Source: Acidobacteriota bacterium
GTDB lineage: Bacteria > Acidobacteriota > Thermoanaerobaculia > Multivoradales > JAHEKO01
Assembly: GCA_030610025.1 (NCBI GenBank)
Contig: JAUWSP010000162.1
Location: forward strand, 1-6,472
Length of the DNA stretch: 6,472 nt
Direction: 5' to 3'
A model generated the notes under the pieces. The model had not been told where the DNA came from and did not search any database. It saw only the letters and a list, made by a program, of their open reading frames with translations. Below, in pieces: positions 1-5,346 of this stretch; position 1 is the stretch's first letter, and every line of letters begins with the position of its first letter. Position numbers and translations under genes: made by a program.

Positions 1-10
1 CGAGAACATG

Positions 11-14
11 AGGA
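11..14 (+). promoter_or_regulatory. Ribosome-binding site of ndk
   Basis: AGGA, extending to AGGAAAG, lies 9 bases before the ndk ATG at 24 and supports that start. It directly follows or overlaps a TGA at 9-11 that may be the stop of a gene outside the window. Confidence 0.6.
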
Positions 15-23
15 AAGCGAAGA

Positions 24-446
24 ATGGAACGAACACTGACGATCATCAAGCCGGACAGCATGGAAGCTGGAAATGCGGGGAGGATTCTGGCGCATCTCGA
101 AGGAGAGGGTTTTGAAATCCAGGCCCTCCGGCGGTTGCGGCTCAGCGAGGCGCAGGCCCAACGGTTCTACGAGGTGCATCGGGAGCGCCCGTTCTACGAC
201 AGCCTGGTTGCCTATATGACCAGCGGGCCGATCATTGCCGTTGCGCTGGCTCGCGAGGATGCGGTACCGCATCTGAGACAGGCCATGGGTGCGACCGATC
301 CAGCCAATGCAGAGGACGGCACCATCCGAGCGCTCTACGGCTCGTCGATCGAGCGCAATGCAATCCATGGCAGCGATTCTCCTGAGAACGCGCAGAAGGA
401 ACTGAATTTCTTCTTTTCGAGCGCTGAATTGATCGCCGCTGAGTAA
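24..446 (+). CDS. ndk: Nucleoside diphosphate kinase
   Basis: This cytosolic enzyme moves the gamma phosphate of ATP onto other (d)NDPs through a phosphohistidine intermediate and so balances NTP pools. The 140-residue protein has the usual bacterial NDK length and covers the whole fold. It starts with the typical ERTLTIIKPD strand carrying Lys9. Other residues matching the family's active site are Tyr49, Phe57, Arg85, Thr91, Arg102, Asn112, the catalytic His115 within NAIHGSDS, Ser117 and Glu126. The start is well supported: AGGA at 11-14 lies 9 bases upstream and the protein begins exactly where homologues do. A TGA at 9-11 could end an upstream gene, but too little is visible to name it. 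The pcnB-like gene follows 57 bases after the stop (12 if its longer start is used), so co-transcription is likely. The segment before the active site reads GTIRALYG instead of the commoner GTIRADFG, a tolerated variation. Confidence 0.97.
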   Translation: MERTLTIIKPDSMEAGNAGRILAHLEGEGFEIQALRRLRLSEAQAQRFYEVHRERPFYDSLVAYMTSGPIIAVALAREDAVPHLRQAMGATDPANAEDGTIRALYGSSIERNAIHGSDSPENAQKELNFFFSSAELIAAE

Positions 447-490
447 TCCGAGAGGCAGATGGGCGGATCAACCCGTCACCGCCTGTTGCC

Positions 491-495
491 GAGGG
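491..495 (+). promoter_or_regulatory. Ribosome-binding site favouring the 504 start of pcnB
   Basis: GAGGG sits 8 bases before ATG 504. The competing ATG at 459 has only a short AGAG (451-454) about 4 bases upstream, so the downstream start is better supported. The difference is 15 N-terminal residues of low-complexity basic sequence. Confidence 0.5.
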
Positions 496-503
496 TCGAA
501 CGA

Positions 504-1802
504 ATGGCTCCGTATAATGAGTCTGTGAGTGCCTCGAACCGAGACTTGCCGCTCGTGCTGTCACGGGCTGAGCATCCTGTCTCGCGAAGCAACATAGACA
601 GCAATGCCATCAAGGTGCTGTACCGCCTGCACCGTGGCGGATACAAGAGCTATATGGTCGGCGGCGCCGTACGGGATCTGATGCTCGGGGGACTCCCCAA
701 GGACTTCGACGTCAGTACCAGCGCCCGGCCCCAGCAGATACGCCGCCTGTTCCGCAACTCGCGCATCATCGGGCGCCGGTTCAGGCTGGCGCATGTCTAC
801 TTTCATGACGGCATTGTCGAGGTCTCGACGTTTCGTCGAGATCCGGACCCCGAATTGCAGGGCAACGGACAAAGCGACCTTCTGATCACCGACGACAACG
901 TCTTCGGATCTCCCGAAGAGGATGCCTACCGGAGGGATTTCACGATCAACGCGTTGTTTTACGACATCAGCGATTTCTCGGTCATCGATTGGGTCGACGG
1001 CGTCGAGGATCTGCGCCGTAAACAGATCAGGGCCATCGGTGACGCGGAGGTCCGCTTCCAGGAAGACCCGGTTCGAATGCTCAGGGCCTGCGAGCTTGCG
1101 GGCCGTCTGGACTTCGATATCGAGGAGTCGGCACAGGTGGCCATCCGGGCTCACAGCCGCGAGGTCGAGAAGGCAGCGCCGGCTCGTCTGACAGAGGAAG
1201 TCTGCGATCTGCTACGGTCCGGCAGTTCGAATTCCATCTTGCAGTGGATGATGCGCCTGGGCCTCCTCGAGGTCTTCTTGCCAGAGGCGTACCTCGTTCT
1301 TTCCGCTGGCGAGCATGGTGCTGGGGAATTCGAGAGCATACCGGCGGTCATCGACGCGAAGGTCGAGAGGGGCGAAGAGCTTTCGGATGCCGTGGTCTTC
1401 GGGGCGATCTTGCTCCCCTCGGTGTTGTTGAGGCGGCGAGATGTGGAGGCGGTCAACCAGCGACCCGTTCACCGATCGGCCCTGCGCGAGCTGACGAACG
1501 AGGCGCTGGAGCCCTTTGTGACCCGATTCGGCCTGTCCAGGCAGAGAACCGAGCAGTTGCATCAGGCCGTTTGGGCCTTTCATCGATTCGCCGATCGGTG
1601 GAGGAGTACCGGCGACCGTATCCGCTTTTCCAGCTATCCGGGCTTCGATGATGCGCTGAGCTTGCTGGAGATCATGGTAGGTGCGACCGGAGAGGGCGGA
1701 GCCAACCTGGACCTCTGGCGCAAGATTCAGGAAAAGCGGCCGGAGAAATCCTCCCGACCGCAGGCGCGCAAGCCTCGACGACGTCGCAGGCGACGGCGCT
1801 GA
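504..1802 (+). CDS. pcnB: Poly(A) polymerase I / tRNA nucleotidyltransferase family protein (PcnB-like)
   Basis: This is a class II nucleotidyltransferase that adds nucleotides without a template to RNA 3' ends. In the PcnB branch the product is a poly(A) tail that marks RNA for decay. Numbering from the ATG at 504 (432 aa), the head has GGAVRD at 53-58 and the metal-binding DFD at 67-69. RRDFTINAL (143-151), DPVRMLRA (188-195) and PARLTEE (226-232) follow. The block GRRFRLAHVYF at 90-100 is the form typical of poly(A) polymerase I rather than CCA enzymes. The C-terminal helical half is more divergent, and the protein ends in eight arginines, like the basic tail of E. coli PcnB. The frame also opens at ATG 459, which adds 15 residues. 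I prefer 504 because GAGGG at 491-495 is well spaced and similarity to E. coli PcnB begins only after it. Specificity (A-adding, CCA-adding or both) cannot be settled from sequence alone. Confidence 0.9.
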   Translation: MAPYNESVSASNRDLPLVLSRAEHPVSRSNIDSNAIKVLYRLHRGGYKSYMVGGAVRDLMLGGLPKDFDVSTSARPQQIRRLFRNSRIIGRRFRLAHVYFHDGIVEVSTFRRDPDPELQGNGQSDLLITDDNVFGSPEEDAYRRDFTINALFYDISDFSVIDWVDGVEDLRRKQIRAIGDAEVRFQEDPVRMLRACELAGRLDFDIEESAQVAIRAHSREVEKAAPARLTEEVCDLLRSGSSNSILQWMMRLGLLEVFLPEAYLVLSAGEHGAGEFESIPAVIDAKVERGEELSDAVVFGAILLPSVLLRRRDVEAVNQRPVHRSALRELTNEALEPFVTRFGLSRQRTEQLHQAVWAFHRFADRWRSTGDRIRFSSYPGFDDALSLLEIMVGATGEGGANLDLWRKIQEKRPEKSSRPQARKPRRRRRRRR

Positions 1803-1810
1803 TCCGGCGC

Positions 1811-1824
1811 CTGGTCTACACCAG
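1811..1824 (+). repeat. Small inverted repeat after pcnB
   Basis: CTGGT and ACCAG form a perfect 5-bp stem with a 4-base loop, 9 bases after the pcnB stop. No T-run follows, so it does not qualify as an intrinsic terminator. It could protect an RNA 3' end or be chance. Confidence 0.3.
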
Positions 1825-1853
1825 ACTCACGCCGACTCCACCCCGGACTGCTC

Positions 1854-1882
1854 TTCCCGGCCTTCTGCAGTCAGCATAAGAT
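1854..1882 (+). promoter_or_regulatory. Weak candidate sigma-70 promoter for sdhCAB
   Basis: TTCCCG (1854-1859, 3 of 6 matches to TTGACA) is separated by 17 bases from TAAGAT (1877-1882, 4 of 6 matches to TATAAT). Transcription would start near 1889, inside the inverted repeat at 1885-1901. A second, equally weak pair is CTGACC (1911-1916) and GATACG (1934-1939), also 17 bases apart. Both are guesses from consensus matching in GC-rich DNA. Confidence 0.2.
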
Positions 1883-1884
1883 AG

Positions 1885-1901
1885 GACTCCGAACAGGAGT
1901 C
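1885..1901 (+). repeat. Inverted repeat in the sdh leader
   Basis: GACTCC and GGAGTC form a perfect 6-bp inverted repeat around the 5-base spacer GAACA, with a possible extra G-T pair at 1884/1902. It lacks a T-run, so it is not a terminator by the usual rule. Its place over the candidate start site would suit an operator, or a hairpin at the 5' end of the sdh mRNA. Confidence 0.35.
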
Positions 1902-1939
1902 TGAAAGCACCTGACCCGAGAGATGTCTTCTTCGATACG

Positions 1940-1962
1940 AGGACCAGCACGATCGCGGTCCT
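1940..1962 (+). repeat. Second inverted repeat in the sdh leader
   Basis: AGGACC (1940-1945) and GGTCCT (1957-1962) are exact reverse complements around an 11-base loop, 37 bases before sdhC. No T-run follows. A role in mRNA structure is possible, but a 6-bp match in GC-rich DNA may be chance. Confidence 0.25.
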
Positions 1963-1989
1963 GGAGCGGGTCGCCCATCTGCTGGTGAG

Positions 1990-1994
1990 AGGAG
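1990..1994 (+). promoter_or_regulatory. Ribosome-binding site of sdhC
   Basis: AGGAG lies 5 bases before ATG 2000 and decides this start. A GTG at 1985 in the same frame would add five residues, but it lies ahead of this site and has no comparable sequence of its own. Confidence 0.8.
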
Positions 1995-1999
1995 AGACG

Positions 2000-2680
2000 A
2001 TGTCCGGCTTGTCGAGCTTCTACCGTTCGGCCGTAGGGAAGAAGGCCCTGATGGCGGCCAGCGGTATCGTGATGTTCGGCTTCGTGCTCCTTCACATGCT
2101 CGGCAACCTGAAGCTCTATCAGGGACCCGAGAAGCTGAACGCCTACGCCGAGTGGTTGCGAGAAGTGGGGAGTCCCCTCCTGCCTCATTCTGGCCTGCTG
2201 TGGATAGCTCGCCTCGTCTTGCTGGCCGCGGTCGGAATCCACGTTCTCACCGCGACCCAATTGACACTGAGAAACTGGCGGGCTCGACCGCAGAAGTATC
2301 AGCAGAGAGAGGTGCTCGAGGCCACCTATGCCTCACGGACCGTGCGATGGGGCGGGGTCATCATCGCTCTCTACGTGTTCTATCACCTGGCGCACCTCAC
2401 CTCGGGATGGGCACATACCGACTTCGTTCCCGGCGACGTGTATCACAACGTGGTCTCGGGCTTTCAGATCTGGTGGGTCAGTGGGATCTACATCGTGGCC
2501 CAGGTGGCCTTGGGATTTCACCTCTACCATGGCCTGTGGAGCATGTTCCAGTCCCTGGGCTGGTGGAACTCTACGAATCCGCAGGACTGGCGGCGCCGGT
2601 TCGCCCAGGTTTTTGCCTGGACCATCACGCTCGGAAACCTGTCCTTTCCCCTGGCTGTCCTGGCCGGCCTGGTGAAGTAG
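2000..2680 (+). CDS. sdhC: Succinate dehydrogenase cytochrome b subunit (b558 family)
   Basis: This is the membrane anchor of the succinate:quinone oxidoreductase. It takes electrons from the iron-sulfur subunit and passes them through two b hemes to quinone. The 226-residue protein has five hydrophobic segments at about 18-38, 66-88, 115-135, 157-179 and 205-225, the layout of the single-subunit type B anchor of Bacillus and Wolinella. Histidines 32, 81, 129 and 174 lie in the first four helices at the places of the four heme ligands in B. subtilis SdhC (28, 70, 113 and 155), and GFHLYHGLW matches the fourth-ligand region. One di-heme anchor explains the absence of sdhD. This form usually works with menaquinone, although that is not proven here. 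It opens the sdhCAB operon, with sdhA starting 9 bases after its stop. No acidic residue is visible in the last helix, unlike Glu180 of Wolinella FrdC. Confidence 0.93.
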   Translation: MSGLSSFYRSAVGKKALMAASGIVMFGFVLLHMLGNLKLYQGPEKLNAYAEWLREVGSPLLPHSGLLWIARLVLLAAVGIHVLTATQLTLRNWRARPQKYQQREVLEATYASRTVRWGGVIIALYVFYHLAHLTSGWAHTDFVPGDVYHNVVSGFQIWWVSGIYIVAQVALGFHLYHGLWSMFQSLGWWNSTNPQDWRRRFAQVFAWTITLGNLSFPLAVLAGLVK

Positions 2681-2683
2681 GAG
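2679..2683 (+). promoter_or_regulatory. Ribosome-binding site of sdhA, overlapping the sdhC stop
   Basis: AGGAG begins inside the TAG stop of sdhC (2678-2680). It directly touches ATG 2684, too close for initiation, but lies 6 bases before ATG 2690. It therefore supports 2690 as the sdhA start and suggests translational coupling with sdhC. Confidence 0.75.
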
Positions 2684-2689
2684 ATGGCA

Positions 2690-4606
2690 ATGATCTTGGA
2701 CCCGAAAATACCGTCGGGACCCGTTGAAAAGAAGTGGGACCGTCACCGCTTCGAAATGAAGCTGGTCAACCCGGCCAACAAACGGCGGTTCGATGTCATC
2801 GTGGTCGGCTCGGGACTGGCCGGTGGCTCGGCTGCCGCATCGCTGGCCGAGCTGGGCTACCACGTACAGTGTTTTTGTTATCAAGACAGCGCGCGGAGAG
2901 CTCACTCCATCGCCGCCCAGGGGGGCATCAACGCCGCCAAGAACTACCAGAACGATGGCGACAGCATCTGGCGATTGTTCTACGACACGGTCAAGGGGGG
3001 AGACTTCCGGTCGCGCGAAGCCAATGTCCACCGCCTGGCTCAGGTCAGCGTCAACATCATCGACCAGTGCGTCGCCCAGGGGGTCCCATTTGCCCGCGAG
3101 TACGGCGGAATGCTGGACAACCGCTCCTTCGGCGGAGCCCAGGTATCGCGGACCTTCTACGCCCGGGGGCAGACCGGTCAGCAGCTGATGCTCGGGACCT
3201 ATCAGGCTCTGTCGCGGCAGGTAGCTGCAGGCCAGGTTCAGATGGTTCCCCGCACCGAGATGCTGGATCTGGTGGTCATCGATGGGCGGGCCCGCGGCAT
3301 TGTCACAAGAGACATGGTCACGGGTGAGATTCGTTCCTGGTCGGCAGACGCGGTCGTTCTCGCCACCGGAGGCTACAGCAACGTCTTTTTCCTTTCGACC
3401 AACGCGAAGGGCTGCAACGCGACTGCCATCTGGCGGGCTCATCGACGGGGTGCCCTGTTCGCGAATCCGTGCTTCACGCAGATTCACCCGACCTGCATCC
3501 CACAGCACGGCGACTACCAGTCCAAGCTCACCCTGATGAGCGAGTCCCTCCGGAACGACGGCCGCATCTGGGTGCCGGTCGAGGCGGGTGACCCGCGAAT
3601 CGCTACCGAGATCCCGGAATCGGAGCGGGACTACTACCTGGAGCGCCGATATCCGGCGTTCGGCAACCTGGTCCCTCGGGACATCGCCTCACGCGCCGCC
3701 AAATCCGAGTGTGACGAGGGCAAAGGGGTCGGTCACGAAGCAAGGGGCGTCTACCTGGATTTTGCCGACGCCATCGAGAGGCTGGGCAAGCCGGCGATCG
3801 AGCAGAAGTACGGCAACCTGTTCGAGATGTACGAGCGCATCACGGGCGAGAACCCCTATGAGGTGCCGATGAGGATCTATCCCGCCCCTCACTACACCAT
3901 GGGTGGCCTGTGGGTCGACTACAACCTCATGTCTACCGTCGAGGGTCTGTACGTTATCGGCGAGGCCAACTTCTCCGACCATGGCGCCAACCGGTTGGGA
4001 GCCAGCGCTCTGATGCAGGGGCTGGCCGACGGCTATTTTGTCTTGCCCTACACGATCGGCGACTATCTGGCCCGACACATGGGAGAGGGGCCTACTCCGA
4101 CCGATCATGCCGGTTTCCAGGCGGTGGAGCAGGAGATTTCCGACCGGGTTCAGAGACTGCTGTCCTCGAACGGGAAGCGCACCGTGGACTCACTGCACCG
4201 CGAGCTGGGGCACATCTGTTGGGAAAAGTGCGGGATGTCGCGCAACGCGTCAGACCTCGAGGAGGCGATCGGCCAGATCCAGGCTCTCAGGGAAGAGTAT
4301 TGGGACTCGGTGACGGTTCCGGGAAGTGGAGAAGAGCTCAACCAGTCGCTGGAGAGGGCGGGACGGGTGGCGGACTATTTCGAACTGGCCGAGCTGATGT
4401 GCCGTGATGCCCTGAACCGCAAAGAATCCTGTGGCACCCACTTTCGGGAGGAATACCAGACCCCTGAAGGCGAGGCGCTGCGGGACGACGAGCACTACGA
4501 CTATGTGGCGGCGTGGGAGTTTGGCGGCGCAGGAGGTGAACCCGTCCTACACAAGGAGACGCTCCAATTCGAAGACGTGCCGCTGACCCAGAGGAGCTAC
4601 AAGTGA
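2690..4606 (+). CDS. sdhA: Succinate dehydrogenase/fumarate reductase flavoprotein subunit
   Basis: This catalytic subunit oxidises succinate to fumarate (or the reverse) on a covalently bound FAD and passes electrons to SdhB. Numbering from ATG 2690 (638 aa), a dinucleotide-binding motif [10 protein letters not shown] lies at 40-49. The family's FAD-attachment histidine is His72 in AHSIAAQGG. Active-site residues equivalent to E. coli SdhA His242, Arg286, His354 and Arg399 appear as His266 (HPT), Arg330 (PRD), His401 (HYTMGG) and Arg435 ([11 protein letters not shown]). The roughly 35-residue lead-in ([12 protein letters not shown]...[13 protein letters not shown]) marks the long-form flavoprotein that accompanies b558-type anchors in Bacteroidetes, Geobacter and mycobacterial Sdh1. 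ATG 2684 gives two extra residues but has no spacing from the AGGAG. The stop overlaps the sdhB start by one base. Succinate oxidation is more likely in an sdhCAB setting, but related enzymes also reduce fumarate. Confidence 0.97.
   Translation: MILDPKIPSGPVEKKWDRHRFEMKLVNPANKRRFDVIVVGSGLAGGSAAASLAELGYHVQCFCYQDSARRAHSIAAQGGINAAKNYQNDGDSIWRLFYDTVKGGDFRSREANVHRLAQVSVNIIDQCVAQGVPFAREYGGMLDNRSFGGAQVSRTFYARGQTGQQLMLGTYQALSRQVAAGQVQMVPRTEMLDLVVIDGRARGIVTRDMVTGEIRSWSADAVVLATGGYSNVFFLSTNAKGCNATAIWRAHRRGALFANPCFTQIHPTCIPQHGDYQSKLTLMSESLRNDGRIWVPVEAGDPRIATEIPESERDYYLERRYPAFGNLVPRDIASRAAKSECDEGKGVGHEARGVYLDFADAIERLGKPAIEQKYGNLFEMYERITGENPYEVPMRIYPAPHYTMGGLWVDYNLMSTVEGLYVIGEANFSDHGANRLGASALMQGLADGYFVLPYTIGDYLARHMGEGPTPTDHAGFQAVEQEISDRVQRLLSSNGKRTVDSLHRELGHICWEKCGMSRNASDLEEAIGQIQALREEYWDSVTVPGSGEELNQSLERAGRVADYFELAELMCRDALNRKESCGTHFREEYQTPEGEALRDDEHYDYVAAWEFGGAGGEPVLHKETLQFEDVPLTQRSYK
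4592..4596 (+). promoter_or_regulatory. Ribosome-binding site of sdhB within sdhA
   Basis: AGGAG in the last codons of sdhA lies 9 bases before ATG 4606 and 6 bases before an in-frame GTG at 4603. Spacing permits either. ATG is preferred because homologues begin MKLTL and because TGATG stop-start overlaps are a common form of translational coupling. Confidence 0.7.
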
Positions 4607-5346
4607 TGAAGCTGACACTGCACGTCTGGCGCCAGAAGACTCATGACGCCAAGGGTCGTTTCGTCACCTATTCCATCTCGGACGCCAGCCCGGATATGTC
4701 GTTCCTCGAGCTCCTGGATGTTCTGAATGAAGAGCTTACCCGCAAGGGTGAAGAACCGATCGCCTTCGAGAGCGACTGTCGAGAGGGCATCTGCGGTTCC
4801 TGTGGTGTGATGATCAATGGCAAGGCTCATGGCCCCGAGAAGGGGACGGCCACCTGCCAGCTGCACATGCGCAAGTTCCGGGACGGAGACACCATCCGTG
4901 TGGAGCCCTGGAGATCGAAGGCCTTTCCGGTCATCAAGGACCTGGTCGTGGACCGCACTCCCTTCGACAAGATCGTTCAGGCCGGCGGTTTCATCTCTGT
5001 GAATACCGGCAGCGCGCCAGAGGCCAACCTGATCCCGGTTCCGAGGCCCATCGCTGAGAAGTCCATGGATGCAGCCGAGTGCATCGGCTGCGGAGCCTGC
5101 GTGGCCCAATGTCCGAACGGCGCCGCCCAGCTTTTCACGGCTGCCAAGGTCTCGCACCTGGCCCTTCTGCCGCAAGGTCAGCCCGAGCGCTACAGGCGAG
5201 TCCAGCGGATGGTGGATGAAATGGAGTCCTACTTCGGCAGCTGCACCAACGTCCAGGAGTGCGAAGCCGCCTGCCCCAAAGGGATCTCGATCGAATTCAT
5301 CGCCCGCATGAACCGGGACTACCTGAAGGGGTCGTTCTCGGGCTAG
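4606..5346 (+). CDS. sdhB: Succinate dehydrogenase/fumarate reductase iron-sulfur subunit
   Basis: This subunit wires electrons from the SdhA flavin to the SdhC hemes through three iron-sulfur clusters. Numbering from ATG 4606 (246 aa), Cys58, 63, 66 and 84 form the N-terminal plant-type ferredoxin [2Fe-2S] site (CREGICGSC plus a distal Cys). In the C-terminal ferredoxin domain, Cys159, 162, 165 and 223 match the [4Fe-4S] ligands, and Cys169, 213 and 219 the [3Fe-4S] ligands, by comparison with E. coli SdhB. All 11 ligands are present, so the chain looks intact. The length matches the roughly 250-residue form paired with b558 anchors. The first base of its ATG is the last base of the sdhA stop, so the two are coupled. 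The longest frame would start at GTG 4603, adding one residue. Its TAG stop shares the bases CTAG with the stop of the convergent phosphatase gene. Confidence 0.97.
   Translation: MKLTLHVWRQKTHDAKGRFVTYSISDASPDMSFLELLDVLNEELTRKGEEPIAFESDCREGICGSCGVMINGKAHGPEKGTATCQLHMRKFRDGDTIRVEPWRSKAFPVIKDLVVDRTPFDKIVQAGGFISVNTGSAPEANLIPVPRPIAEKSMDAAECIGCGACVAQCPNGAAQLFTAAKVSHLALLPQGQPERYRRVQRMVDEMESYFGSCTNVQECEAACPKGISIEFIARMNRDYLKGSFSG

Larger units (their letters stand above)
1803..1999 (+). other. Intergenic region and probable leader of sdhCAB
   Basis: This is the only substantial gap, 197 bases between the pcnB stop and the sdhC start. I see no convincing protein gene and no hairpin followed by a T-run, so no standard intrinsic terminator for pcnB. 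It contains three short inverted repeats: CTGGT/ACCAG at 1811-1824, GACTCC/GGAGTC at 1885-1901 and AGGACC/GGTCCT at 1940-1962. It also holds a weak promoter-like pair and a 21-codon ORF at 1923-1988 with no well-spaced ribosome-binding site. The transcript start of the sdh operon most likely lies in here. Confidence 0.55.

Noticed and set aside
1..11. Tail of an upstream gene ending at TGA 9-11
   Set aside because: Only two codons would be visible, so neither the frame nor a product can be supported.
513..518. Perfect TATAAT box just inside pcnB
   Set aside because: The nearest TTG-type -35 match (TTGCCG, 486-491) is 21 bases away, too far, and the box lies downstream of the preferred start codon, so chance is likelier.
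561..1154. Open frame of 197 codons on the minus strand inside pcnB
   Set aside because: It mirrors the strongly conserved PcnB catalytic region and has no family resemblance of its own.
2333..3508. Open frame of 391 codons on the minus strand across the sdhC end and the first part of sdhA
   Set aside because: It lies antisense to two unmistakable genes, has no recognisable domain, and is the kind of long antisense frame expected in GC-rich coding DNA.
4597..5175. Open frame of 192 codons on the minus strand inside sdhB
   Set aside because: It is antisense to the conserved iron-sulfur domains and shows no domain, so it is a coding shadow.
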